From: Acrocarpospora pleiomorpha | Lineage (GTDB): Bacteria; Actinomycetota; Actinomycetes; Streptosporangiales; Streptosporangiaceae | Assembly: GCF_009687885.1 (NCBI RefSeq) | Contig: NZ_BLAF01000008.1 | Coordinates: forward strand, 62,001 to 126,000 | Length of the DNA stretch: 64,000 bases | Direction: 5' to 3' | Shown here: positions 28,817 through 37,519 of the stretch, in pieces | How the letters are laid out: each line of letters begins with the position of its first letter | Position numbering within the stretch: position 1 is the first letter of the stretch | The notes under the pieces: model-generated | The model's input: only the letters and a program-made list of their open reading frames with translations | What the model was told of the DNA's origin: nothing | The model's database searches: none | Program-made: the position numbers and the translations under genes

Positions 28817-30423
28817 GCGAGACCACGCTCGCCACCATCCTGTTCCTGCTCTTCGTGGTCGGCACGCTCGCCATCACCTTCTGGGCGAGCCGCAACACCA
28901 AGACCGCCGCCGACTACTACGCGGGCGGACGCCAGTTCAGCGGCGCGCAGAACGGCCTGGCCATCGGCGGCGACTACATGTCGGCCGCCAGCTTCCTGGG
29001 CATCGCCGGCATCATCGCGCTGTCCGGTTACGACGGCTTCCTCTACTCGATCGGCTTCCTGGTCGCCTGGCTGGTGGCCCTGCTGCTGGTCGCCGAGCTG
29101 ATGCGCAACTCCGGCAAGTTCACAATGGCCGACGTGCTCGCCTTCCGGATGAGCCCCCGGCCGGTGCGGACCGCCGCCGGTGTCTCCACGATCACCGTGA
29201 GCATCGTCTACCTGCTCGCCCAGATGGTCGGCGCGGGCGCCCTGGTCACCCTGCTGCTCGGCGTCACCTCGCCCAGCGGCAAGGCCCTGACCATCGTCGG
29301 CGTCGGCATCCTCATGATCGTCTACGTGGTCGTGGGCGGCATGAAGGGCACCACCTGGGTCCAGATCGTCAAGGCCGTCCTGCTCATGGGCGGCGCGACG
29401 CTGGTCACCCTGCTCGTCCTCGGCCACTACGGCTTCAGCCTGTCCGGCCTGCTCGGCGAGGCCGCCGCCCAGAGCGGTCAGGGCGCGGCCTTCCTCGAAC
29501 CCGGCCTCAAGTACGGCACCGAGGCCCAGGGCCTGGCCGGAAAGATCGACCTGATCAGCCTGGGCCTGGCGCTCGTGCTCGGCACGGCAGGCCTGCCGCA
29601 CATCCTGATCCGCTTCTACACGGTTCCCACCGCGAGGGACGCCCGAAAGTCGGTTCTCTGGGGCATCGGCATCATCGGCACCTTCTACCTGCTCACGCTC
29701 GTGCTCGGGTTCGGCGCCGCGGCCCTCGTCGGAAGCAAGACCATCTCCGAGCAGAACGCGGCGGGCAACACCGCCGCGCCACAGCTCGCGAAGGCGGTCG
29801 GTAACCTGATCTTCGGCGAGGTCGGCGGCACCATCCTGCTGGCGGTGATCGCGGCGGTCGCGTTCGCCACCATCCTGGCGGTGGTGGCCGGTCTGACCCT
29901 GGCCTCCTCCTCCAGCTTCGCGCACGACCTGTACGCCCACGTGTTCCGGCGCGGCAAGGCCACCGAGCGCGAAGAGGTCATGGTCGCCAGGGTCTCCGCC
30001 TTCGTCATCGGCGCCGTCGCCATCGGCCTGGGCATCCTCGCGCAGGGCCTGAACGTGGCCTTCCTGGTCGCGCTGGCCTTCGCGGTGGCGGCCTCCGGCA
30101 ACCTGCCCGCGATCCTCTACAGCCTGTTCTGGAAGCGCTTCAACACGGCCGGCGCGGTCTCCGCGATCTACGTCGGCCTGGTGTCCGCGATCTTCCTGGT
30201 CGTCTTCTCCCCGGTGGTGTCCGGCTCGGCCTCCGCCATGTTCCCGGACGCGGACTTCGCCTGGTTCCCGCTGTCGAACCCCGGCATCATCTCCATCCCG
30301 CTGGGCTTCCTGGCCGGCTGGCTCGGGACGATCCTCAGCAAGGAATCCAACGACGCGAAGTTCGCCGAGATCGAGGTCCGTTCGCTCACCGGCGTCGGGG
30401 CTGAAAAGGCGACGCCACACTAG
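28813..30423 (+). CDS. actP: Cation:acetate symporter (ActP-like)
   Basis: The 536-aa SSS-family permease has NTKTAADYYAGGRQFSGAQN and GDYMSAASFLGIAG at TM1-2, GGMKGTTWVQIVKAVLL, and GTAGLPHILIRFYTVPTARD, all close to the ActP pattern. It imports acetate and other short monocarboxylates with Na+ or H+. It is coupled to DUF485 by ATGA overlap and is followed by a perfect terminator hairpin. The stop codon lies inside a 65-bp segment repeated from the WS/DGAT gene 1.1 kb away. Confidence 0.92.
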   Translation: MSETTLATILFLLFVVGTLAITFWASRNTKTAADYYAGGRQFSGAQNGLAIGGDYMSAASFLGIAGIIALSGYDGFLYSIGFLVAWLVALLLVAELMRNSGKFTMADVLAFRMSPRPVRTAAGVSTITVSIVYLLAQMVGAGALVTLLLGVTSPSGKALTIVGVGILMIVYVVVGGMKGTTWVQIVKAVLLMGGATLVTLLVLGHYGFSLSGLLGEAAAQSGQGAAFLEPGLKYGTEAQGLAGKIDLISLGLALVLGTAGLPHILIRFYTVPTARDARKSVLWGIGIIGTFYLLTLVLGFGAAALVGSKTISEQNAAGNTAAPQLAKAVGNLIFGEVGGTILLAVIAAVAFATILAVVAGLTLASSSSFAHDLYAHVFRRGKATEREEVMVARVSAFVIGAVAIGLGILAQGLNVAFLVALAFAVAASGNLPAILYSLFWKRFNTAGAVSAIYVGLVSAIFLVVFSPVVSGSASAMFPDADFAWFPLSNPGIISIPLGFLAGWLGTILSKESNDAKFAEIEVRSLTGVGAEKATPH

Positions 30424-30485
30424 TCGCCGACGAGTGCCCCCGGACTGGTCACACCCAGTCCGGGGGCACTTTCGTTGTCCAGGTG
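30421..30485 (-). pseudogene. Relic of a WS/DGAT C-terminal coding end
   Basis: This 65-bp stretch matches 31513-31577 (the 3' end of the WS/DGAT gene) at 54 positions. Read on the minus strand it encodes HLDNESAP then TSPGALVG, against HLDNESTP then TSPEALVA in the intact gene. No other part of the gene is present. It overlaps the actP stop and now forms the actP terminator. Confidence 0.65.
30434..30469 (+). terminator. Intrinsic terminator of the actP operon
   Basis: A perfect 15-bp stem (GTGCCCCCGGACTGG with its complement) and 6-nt loop, followed by TTTCGTT. It is the strongest terminator in the window and lies inside the WS/DGAT-derived segment. Confidence 0.9.
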
Positions 30486-30581
30486 TCGGCGGCGAACGCC
30501 AAACCGGCGCCGAAACCCCAGGCCTGCCCGACCAAGAGGGGCAGCAAGAAGAAGCCCGGCTGCCCTTCCCCGAAATGAGGG

Positions 30582-31280
30582 TCAGTCTGCGCCCATCTCG
30601 GCGTAACGGCGGGACGAGGCCAGGGCCGCCTTCAGGGTGTCCTTGGTGACCTGGGCCGGTTTGCTCCAGCCTTCCGGGCCCTTGCTCGCGTACACGGGGG
30701 CGTAGGCGGCGGTGTCGCGCTGGTAGCGCCAGCCTTCGGCCAGCGGGCCGGCGTCGACGGTGTCGTAGCCGATCGCGTCGAAGAACTCGATCACCGCGCG
30801 CTTCGCCTCGGCGTCGTCGCCGGCGATCGCCAGCGCGCTGCGCTCGGGCGAGCCGGCCGGGCGGGCCAGGGCCAGCAGGTGTTCGAAGTAGATGTTGTTG
30901 AAGCCCTTGATCACATTCGACGTGGGCAGATGCTCCTGCAGGAGCTCACTGGTGGTCGTCGACTCGTCATCCAGCGGGGCGAAGTGCCCATCGCGGTCCG
31001 GATAGTAGTTATTCGTATCGATGACGACTTTGCCGGCGAGCGGCTCGACCGGGACCTCGCGATATTTGCCGAGCGGGATCGTGACGACCACGAGGTCGCC
31101 CGCCTCGCCGGCCTCCGCAGGGGTCGCCGCCCGCGCGTGCGGTCCGAGCTCGTCGACGAGCTCTCGCAGGGTCTCGGGTCCCCGCGAGTTGCTGAGGACG
31201 ACGTCGTACCCCGCGGCCACCGCCAGCCTGGCCACCGTGCTGCCGATCTTGCCGCTACCGATGAGTCCGATTGTTGTCAT
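30582..31280 (-). CDS. NAD(P)/F420-dependent dinucleotide-binding oxidoreductase
   Basis: The 232-aa protein opens with the Rossmann motif TIGLIGSGKIGSTVARLA and contains VVVTIPLGKYREVP and VVIDTNNYYPDRDG, the pattern of the F420-dependent NADP reductase/NADPH-dependent oxidoreductase family (NADP_Rdtase_F420). Family members transfer hydride between NADP and F420 or reduce small substrates; the exact substrate is unclear. ATG at 31280 begins the Rossmann motif. It is a single gene on the minus strand. The 96 bp between the actP terminator and this stop contain a short Lys/Cys-rich open frame with no support. Confidence 0.85.
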   Translation of the reverse strand: MTTIGLIGSGKIGSTVARLAVAAGYDVVLSNSRGPETLRELVDELGPHARAATPAEAGEAGDLVVVTIPLGKYREVPVEPLAGKVVIDTNNYYPDRDGHFAPLDDESTTTSELLQEHLPTSNVIKGFNNIYFEHLLALARPAGSPERSALAIAGDDAEAKRAVIEFFDAIGYDTVDAGPLAEGWRYQRDTAAYAPVYASKGPEGWSKPAQVTKDTLKAALASSRRYAEMGAD

Positions 31281-31320
31281 GCCCGCCCCAACATGACCGG
31301 TCCGGCCCGCATTCCCGCGA

Positions 31321-31410
31321 GCCACCAACCCCGACCGGGTCGCCTTCTGCGTCGGGACCCAGATCAACGGCGCACCCCACCTCGGCACCTCGCTGGTGCG
31401 GACGGCGGCA
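31321..31410 (+). pseudogene. Relic of a class-I aminoacyl-tRNA-synthetase-like N-terminus
   Basis: One plus-strand frame reads NPDRVAFCVGTQ then INGAPHLGTSLVRTAA, which resembles the start of class I synthetase-like proteins including a HIGH-type HLGT. No in-frame start codon precedes it and the frame loses resemblance after about 30 codons. It occupies part of the 231-bp gap between the reductase and WS/DGAT genes. The identity is tentative because the segment is short. Confidence 0.35.
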
Positions 31411-31511
31411 GGGTCTTCCCGATCCAGCCGTCCGCGACAGAGAAGAAAGCACGAACGAGCATCGCAGCCTCCAGCCGGCCGGGCCCGTGATCCGAACCAG
31501 GAACAGGCCCT

Positions 31512-32987
31512 CTAGCCGGCGACGAGTGCCTCCGGGCTGGTCGCACGCGGTTCGGGGGTGCTTTCGTTGTCGAGGTGGTCGGCGTCGGCGAGTTTGACGA
31601 GTTCGGTCATCGCCTCGCGGATGTGGTCCATCACCTGCCATACGTCGGGCACTCGGGACGGGCAGGCGACCACGCCGAAGTCGAGGTTGCCGTCGTAGGA
31701 CAGGCAGGTGATGCTCAGTCCGCCGGTCACGTCCGTCAGGACCGACATGGGGTAGTAGGCGAGGAGCCGGGCTCCGCTCATGTACAGCGGTACCTGGGGG
31801 CCCGGCACGTTCGAGACGATCAGGTTCACGCCGGGCGTCACCAGGCCGGTCAGCCGGAAGACGGCGGGCGTGGCTCGGGCCAGCACTGCGGGCAGTGCGG
31901 AGCAGAGGTCGTTGAGCCAGGTCGTGTGGGAGACCGCGAAGCGGCGCTTGGCGGCGTTCATGGTGGCCCGGACCGTCGTCAGCCGGTCCTTCAGGTCGGG
32001 CACGTCGGTGGCCAGCGGGGTGATCATCGCCGAGATCTGGTTGCGTCCCTCGCCCGTACGGCCCGAGCGGATCGAGACCGGGACGGCGGCGATCAGCGGC
32101 TGGCCCGGCAGCGAACCCCGCTCCTCCAGCCAGGCCCGCAACGCCGACGCGCAGACCGTCATGACCACGTCGTTGACGCTCATCCCGAAGGTCCTGGCGA
32201 CATATTTCAGGTCGGCGAGCGCGACAGACCCGTAGGCGAAGCTGCGCCTGCTGGAGACCGGGCCGTTGAACGGGGTGCGCGGAGCCGCCAGTGAGGGCAG
32301 GTCCGGGACCGGCTTCTCGCCCATCATCGAGCGGGCGGCTCGGGCGATGCGCCGGGCTCCCGGCAGGGCGGAGAGCACCGGGATCGCGTCCAGATCGGCG
32401 ATGGCCCTGCTCAGCGAGCGGACCGAGGCCATCGGCTGGGACAGCGCGCGGTTGACGGCGTTGGCCAGCATGTCCCGTACGTCGGGCGCGGTGGTCGGGG
32501 TGGCGGGCGGGGCCGGTTCGACTTCGCGGGGTTCGGGGGAGAGGTCCAGGAACGAGCTCAGGATCTCCGCGCCGGAGACGCCGTCGATGGCGGCGTGGTG
32601 CATCTTGGTGTAGAGCGCCACCTGGCCCTCGCCGAGGCCGTGGATCAGGTGCATCTCCCACAGCGGCCGCGACCGGTCCAGCCGCCGCGCGTGGATGCGC
32701 CCCACGTGCGCGGCCAGTTCGTCCGCGCTCGGCACGATCGACTCGTACACATGATCGGCCACATCGAAGTCCGGGTCTTCCGTCCAGTACGGCCGATCCA
32801 GCCCGAACGGCACATCGGCCAGCCGCATCCGCAGCGGCGGGGCCAGGTGCAGGCGTTCCCGCAGCAGCTCGATCAGCCTGGCCCGGGTGATGGCCCCATC
32901 CAGCACGGCCAGCCCCGCGACATGCGCCGCCGTGGTGGCCGACTCGCCGCTGAGAAACTGCGCGTCGAGCGCCGTCAGCTGACGCAT
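31512..32987 (-). CDS. WS/DGAT wax ester synthase/acyl-CoA:diacylglycerol acyltransferase
   Basis: The 491-aa enzyme has the WS/DGAT opening LTALDAQFLSGES, the catalytic HHxxxDG motif (MHHAAIDGVSG, near residue 135), and the late ISNVPGP-like motif IVSNVPGPQVPLYM. It joins acyl-CoA to diacylglycerol or a fatty alcohol, making storage lipid, and is common in actinobacteria. It stands alone with a 206-bp upstream gap in which no clear motif was seen. Its last 21 codons are duplicated as a relic behind actP. Confidence 0.93.
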   Translation of the reverse strand: MRQLTALDAQFLSGESATTAAHVAGLAVLDGAITRARLIELLRERLHLAPPLRMRLADVPFGLDRPYWTEDPDFDVADHVYESIVPSADELAAHVGRIHARRLDRSRPLWEMHLIHGLGEGQVALYTKMHHAAIDGVSGAEILSSFLDLSPEPREVEPAPPATPTTAPDVRDMLANAVNRALSQPMASVRSLSRAIADLDAIPVLSALPGARRIARAARSMMGEKPVPDLPSLAAPRTPFNGPVSSRRSFAYGSVALADLKYVARTFGMSVNDVVMTVCASALRAWLEERGSLPGQPLIAAVPVSIRSGRTGEGRNQISAMITPLATDVPDLKDRLTTVRATMNAAKRRFAVSHTTWLNDLCSALPAVLARATPAVFRLTGLVTPGVNLIVSNVPGPQVPLYMSGARLLAYYPMSVLTDVTGGLSITCLSYDGNLDFGVVACPSRVPDVWQVMDHIREAMTELVKLADADHLDNESTPEPRATSPEALVAG

Positions 32988-33193
32988 GGGCTTCCTCCCC
33001 TGTTGACCCCGGTAGCTCTACCCAGGGTGACTATCTTCCTCGTGTCCGGTTACCAGGGCATTTCCCCGACGTCTCCGGGAGATTCTGTCAGCAGCCAGAC
33101 AATGGACATGACCTTGCCAGTCATTGACGAGAGCACCCGGAAGCCCGCTCACCTGTTCTTTCGCCCCCAAACTGCCCGGATGGTGACATTTGC

Positions 33194-34321
33194 CTATACA
33201 GCGGTGACGGGATGTTCGACAACGGCGTCGAAAAGGTAGCCGTTGGGGTTGTATTCGGCGCGGACCGGCTGGGTCGCGCCGGTCTCGTCGGTGGCTCTGG
33301 CCAGCAGCGTGTACGGCCCCGGCGCCGGCGGGCACCAGGCGATGTGCCAGGGCGCCCAGGCCGCCGCCAGCCGCTTGCGGGTGTGGGCCCGCTGCCAGGA
33401 GCGCCCGCCGTCCACGCTGACCTCCACCTTCACGATGTGCCCGGCCCCCGACCAGGACCTGCCGTGCAGGATGTGCTGGCGCCCGGCCTCCAGCCTGGCC
33501 TCCCACGGCAGTTCGAAGGCGCTCTTCACCACCTGCGTGGTCAGCGGCCGATCCGCGAGGCGGTAGAGGCCCGTGCTCCATGGCGAGCTCAGCTCCCGGG
33601 CGGCCACCTCGATGCTGCCCAGCCATTTGATCGACGCCACTCCGACCCAGCCGGGCACCACCAGCCGGGCGGGGAATCCATGATCGGGTGGCAGCGGCTC
33701 GCCGTTCATCTCGTACGCGACGAGCACGTCGTCCAGCGCCTTGGCGACCGGCAGCGGACGCCGTACATGCCCGAGGTTGACGCCGTTCTCGACATACTCC
33801 TGGTCCAGGCCGACGGGGAGCACGTCCACCGCGTCCTTCGTGATCCCGGCCAGGTCCAGGAGTGTGGACAGCGGCACGCCGCGCCAGCGGGCCACGCCGA
33901 TGCCGCCGAGCCGCCACTGGGTGCCGGTGGCCGGGGTGCCCTGCTGGCCGGCGAAGAGGGAGCGGCCGTTGCCCGCGCACTCGATTGTCACGTCTCTGGT
34001 GGTGGCGGGGAGGGCGAGCAGGTCCTCGTAGCGGAACGTGCGGGGGGCACGCAGGGCGTCGCCGTGCAGGCGCAACCGCCAGGTCCGTACGTCGATGATC
34101 GGCGTGGAGGTGTGGTTGCGGACGAAGAATCGTTCGGTGGGGACGTGGTAGCCCTGGCCGCGCATGGCCTCCCAGCGCATCTCGGCGCTTCTGCCGTGCA
34201 CGATGAACAGGTCGTGGGGGAGGGGTTTGACGATCGGGCCGGATGGGGGCGAGGCGGGGTGATTGCGGATCAGTGGGGCGATGTCGCCCAACGTACAGAG
34301 CGCTGAGGTGTGGAGCTCCAT
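33194..34321 (-). CDS. Sulfite-oxidase-family molybdopterin oxidoreductase
   Basis: The 375-aa protein has the SUOX fold: the Mo-pterin region with the Cys ligand in TIECAGNGRSLF, VPGWVGVASIKWL, and the C-terminal dimerisation domain (GHIVKVEVSVDGGRSWQRA). It lacks a haem domain and has no signal peptide, so it is a cytoplasmic oxidase-like enzyme acting on sulfite or a related oxyanion. ATG at 34321 follows GAGAGGTG. The adjacent minus-strand PolX gene ends 50 bp upstream; the two may be separately transcribed. Confidence 0.9.
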   Translation of the reverse strand: MELHTSALCTLGDIAPLIRNHPASPPSGPIVKPLPHDLFIVHGRSAEMRWEAMRGQGYHVPTERFFVRNHTSTPIIDVRTWRLRLHGDALRAPRTFRYEDLLALPATTRDVTIECAGNGRSLFAGQQGTPATGTQWRLGGIGVARWRGVPLSTLLDLAGITKDAVDVLPVGLDQEYVENGVNLGHVRRPLPVAKALDDVLVAYEMNGEPLPPDHGFPARLVVPGWVGVASIKWLGSIEVAARELSSPWSTGLYRLADRPLTTQVVKSAFELPWEARLEAGRQHILHGRSWSGAGHIVKVEVSVDGGRSWQRAHTRKRLAAAWAPWHIAWCPPAPGPYTLLARATDETGATQPVRAEYNPNGYLFDAVVEHPVTAV

Positions 34322-34371
34322 CGGGACACCTCTCTCAGGATTTCGGTATTCCCTACCAGGAAACCATTGAA

Positions 34372-36057
34372 TCACTGTCGGAGGAAAGTGAGGAGGCGCT
34401 CCAGAGGCCAGGTGTTGATGACATCGTCGGTGGTCAGCCAGGCGCGCTGGGCGATGCCGACGCCGAAACGCTGGTGCTCCAGGTGTGGGATGGCGTGGGA
34501 GTCGCTGTCGATGGAGAACTTCACGCCGTGGTGGCGGGCCAGCCGTACCAGGTCGGAGGGGAGGTCGGCGCGGTCCGGGTAGGAGTCGATCTCCATGGCG
34601 GTGCCGGTGCGGGCGGCGGCGCGGAAGACGGCCTCCCAGTCGGCGTCGACCGGCTCGCGTTTGCCGATCTTGCGGGTGGTGGGGTGGCCGATGATGTGCA
34701 CGCCCGGGTTCTCGCAGGCCGCGATGAAGCGGCGGGTCATCTCGTCGCGGGACTGGCCGAAATGCGAGTGCACCGAGGCGACTCGGACGTCGAAGCCCTC
34801 CAGCACGTCCAGCGGCCAGTCCACGGAGCCGTCGGGCGCGATGTTCAACTCGGTCCCCTGCAGCAACCGCATGTTCGGATATTTCGCCTGAAGGGCGGCT
34901 ATCTGGGTGCGCTGGTCGAGGGCCTTCTCCAGGGTCATGCGCTGCATGACCAGGTTGGGGGCGTGGTCGGTGATCGCGTAGTAGGCGTAGCCGCGAGCGG
35001 AGGCGGCGGCGACCATGTCCTCCAATGAGGCGATTCCGTCGGTCAGGTTGGTGTGGGTGTGCAGATCGCCCTTGATGTCGGCCAGGGTGACCAGCTCCGG
35101 CAGTTCCCCGCGCAGCGCGGCCGCGATCTCGCCGCCGTCCTCCCGCATCGGCGGCGGCACGTACTGCATGCCCAGCGCCGCGTAGATGTCCTCCTCCGTC
35201 GCCGCCGCGATCACCTGGTCGTCGGCGTCGAAAAGCCCGTATTCGGAGAGCTTCCAGCCCTTCTTCACGGCCATCTCGCGAATGTGGACGTTGTGCTCCT
35301 TCGACCCCGTGAAGTAGACGAGCGCCGCCCCCCACGACTCGGCCGGGACCACCCGAAGATCCACCTGAATGCCGCGATCGGTCCGGATCGAGGTCTTCCG
35401 CTCGCCGGCGGCGATCACCTCCGTCACGTACGGCTGCGCGCTGAACACCTCCATCAGCGAAACAGGCCCGACCGCCAGGATGTCGATGTCGCCCACCGTC
35501 TCGCGCATCCGCCTGAGCGACCCCGCGTACGCGATCTGCTCGGCCGGCAGCGACGCCATCACCTTCTCCGCCAGCTCCATGGCCACCCCGAGATGCACCC
35601 GCTGCCCGGACTGCTCCATCTGCTCGATGCCCTTGAGCAGGTTCTCCTCGGTCTTCGCCCCGAACCCGCGCACCCCCGCCAGCCGTCCCCCTCGGATCGC
35701 CTCCGCCAGCGCCTCCGGCGAGTCGACACCCAGCTCCTGGAACAGGAACAGCGCCTTCTTCGGCCCGAGCGAGGGAATCCTCGTCAGCCTGCGCACCCCA
35801 TCCGGCACCTTCCCGCGCAGATCATCCAGCTGCCGGAAGCTCCCACGGGCCAGAAACTCCTCAACCTTCTTCGCGATCGCCTCCCCGACCCCCGGAATCT
35901 GCCGCACCGGAACACTCCGCAGATCCTCCGGATGCCCCGCGATCGACTTCGCGGCCTTCTGATAACTCCGCACCCGAAACGCATCCCCGCCATTCAGCGC
36001 GAACAGCTCCGCGTACTCCTCCAACGCCGCCGCGGCTTCATCATTCGCCCGTGCCAT
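34372..36057 (-). CDS. polX: DNA polymerase/3'-5' exonuclease PolX
   Basis: The 561-aa protein is a bacterial family X polymerase for gap-filling repair. N-terminal helix-hairpin-helix elements (VPVRQIPGVGEAIAKKVEEF; GVRGFGAKTEENLL) precede the polymerase palm (YAGSLRRMRETVGDIDILAV with the GS..R and DID metal-binding motif, then VDLRVV). The C-terminal PHP exonuclease starts at GDLHTHTNLTDG, with ITDHAPN, SVHSHFG, GHPTT and DSDSHA as further metal ligands. It is 5 bp downstream of the PaaK-like gene, so the two share a transcript despite having no obvious functional link. Confidence 0.95.
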   Translation of the reverse strand: MARANDEAAAALEEYAELFALNGGDAFRVRSYQKAAKSIAGHPEDLRSVPVRQIPGVGEAIAKKVEEFLARGSFRQLDDLRGKVPDGVRRLTRIPSLGPKKALFLFQELGVDSPEALAEAIRGGRLAGVRGFGAKTEENLLKGIEQMEQSGQRVHLGVAMELAEKVMASLPAEQIAYAGSLRRMRETVGDIDILAVGPVSLMEVFSAQPYVTEVIAAGERKTSIRTDRGIQVDLRVVPAESWGAALVYFTGSKEHNVHIREMAVKKGWKLSEYGLFDADDQVIAAATEEDIYAALGMQYVPPPMREDGGEIAAALRGELPELVTLADIKGDLHTHTNLTDGIASLEDMVAAASARGYAYYAITDHAPNLVMQRMTLEKALDQRTQIAALQAKYPNMRLLQGTELNIAPDGSVDWPLDVLEGFDVRVASVHSHFGQSRDEMTRRFIAACENPGVHIIGHPTTRKIGKREPVDADWEAVFRAAARTGTAMEIDSYPDRADLPSDLVRLARHHGVKFSIDSDSHAIPHLEHQRFGVGIAQRAWLTTDDVINTWPLERLLTFLRQ

Positions 36058-36062
36058 GTTGA

Positions 36063-37403
36063 TCAGCGTACATACCTGTGCTTCACCCCGGGTGGGAAGT
36101 GTTCCGGGTCGCCGTACGGGCGGAGTGTGACCACGGGCGCCTGGCGGTCCTCGGGGACATAGTGCGAGAACTCGCTGTTCAGTCGCTTCAAGGCTTGAAG
36201 AACCGACGCGGACACCCGTTCCGCCAACTCGGGTGTCCCGACCGTGCCCTGGGCCAGTTCTACGGTTAGTTCGATCCCTTTCGCGCCCTCGGGGGCCGCC
36301 AGGACGAACTTGCCCGTCACCGAGGCGCTCACGCCGGGCTGCTCGAGGCCGACCGTGACGTTTTCCGGGAACACGTTCGCCCCGTAGTACGAGACGACGA
36401 ACAGGCTCCGGCCGAACACGTAGACGAACGGCGACTCGGGTCCCTGCGTCGCCGGGCGGAAGCCGAAGCGGGCCAGGTAGCCGAGCATGCCCTTGTGGGA
36501 GATGAGGCCGCCCTCGTCGGCGATGTGGTAGCGGACGAGCGGGATGCCGTTGTCGCCGGTGAAGAGCAGGGTGCCTTCGTGTTCCTCGAAGAATCGCACG
36601 TCTGGGTCGTACTGGACGAGGGTGGGTAGCCGGGAGGCTCCGAAGAGTTCCTTCGCCGCGTCGGGGCGGGCGGCCAGGAATCGCCGGATTTCGATGGACA
36701 AGGGCGTTTCGTTTCCCAGGACGCCCGCGTCTGCCGTGCCGTACAGGGAGGCGGTCCCGGTCAGCGGATCCGCGATTCCCGCGCGCTCCGCGACCAGAGC
36801 CCGCCACTCCTCGGAGAACACCTCGCCCGCCGTGACAATCTTCACGTTGTACGACGCCCACGGCACGCCCGGTGTGTCGATCACGTCCTTCAAGAACGGC
36901 GGATACCCCAGCAGAACCACCTGCTCGAACTGCGGTGCCAGAACGGGAAGCACCCGGAGGATCTCTCCCTTGTTGTTTCCCGGCGCGACCACCGTCACCG
37001 GAAACCCCTGATCGGCTAGTTGCCGTACACAGGCGATCGTGAACAGCCCGCCCACCCAGGTCCCCAGGGAGAAGCACACCACCGCGAGCGTCCGCCGCTC
37101 CGCCGCCCCGAACGCGCGGAACACCTCCGCGAACCGTTCGCCGATGACCTTCTCGTCAGCGGTCGACCGCACCCAGAACGCGGGCTCACCACTCGACCCC
37201 GACGACACCGCGATCATGTCCCCAACGACACCATCCCGGCACAACGCGGCGAGGGGATGCCTTCGGACGTAGTTGTCCTTCGTCGTCAGCGGCACGTCGC
37301 CGAACTCCCGCACCGCCCGGGGATCGACCCCCTGCTCCTTCAAGAACGCCGCATACGCCGGCACACTCTCCGCGACCCGCCGAAACAACTCAATAGGCAC
37401 CAC
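36063..37403 (-). CDS. PaaK/F390-synthetase-like adenylate-forming ligase
   Basis: The 446-aa protein resembles phenylacetate-CoA ligase and coenzyme F390 synthetase: an AMP-binding P-loop-like SSGSSGEPAFWVRS near residue 68, GLPL-type GNDGIPLVRYHIADEGG, and a C-terminal swinging domain with KHRYVR. It activates a carboxylate as an adenylate. F390 synthesis is one possibility; another aryl acid is equally possible. ATG at 37403 is divergent from the TetR gene. The product is coupled by a 5-bp gap to polX. Confidence 0.8.
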   Translation of the reverse strand: MVPIELFRRVAESVPAYAAFLKEQGVDPRAVREFGDVPLTTKDNYVRRHPLAALCRDGVVGDMIAVSSGSSGEPAFWVRSTADEKVIGERFAEVFRAFGAAERRTLAVVCFSLGTWVGGLFTIACVRQLADQGFPVTVVAPGNNKGEILRVLPVLAPQFEQVVLLGYPPFLKDVIDTPGVPWASYNVKIVTAGEVFSEEWRALVAERAGIADPLTGTASLYGTADAGVLGNETPLSIEIRRFLAARPDAAKELFGASRLPTLVQYDPDVRFFEEHEGTLLFTGDNGIPLVRYHIADEGGLISHKGMLGYLARFGFRPATQGPESPFVYVFGRSLFVVSYYGANVFPENVTVGLEQPGVSASVTGKFVLAAPEGAKGIELTVELAQGTVGTPELAERVSASVLQALKRLNSEFSHYVPEDRQAPVVTLRPYGDPEHFPPGVKHRYVR

Positions 37404-37480
37404 GCGCCGACTTTACGACCATCTCCCTGGTAACGGGGACCCTCACGCTCCTGTGAGCGGTTGCGGAAAAAACTAAACTG

Positions 37481-37508
37481 GGTTTGCTTTTGAACTCGGT
37501 TTGCTTTT
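37481..37508. promoter_or_regulatory. Tandem GGTTTGCTTTT repeats before TetR
   Basis: GGTTTGCTTTT occurs at 37481-37491 and 37498-37508 (17-bp period) just upstream of the TetR start. A direct-repeat operator or a promoter duplication are both possible. Confidence 0.45.
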
Positions 37509-37519
37509 ATCCTGCGTGT

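Noticed and set aside
28597..30420. Long minus-strand open frame opposite actP
   Set aside because: Product is low-complexity (Glu/Asp/Gly-rich) and antisense to an evident transporter gene.
30485..30575. Small Lys/Cys-rich frame after the actP terminator
   Set aside because: No ribosome site, begins within the terminator tail, about 30 codons, no recognisable family.
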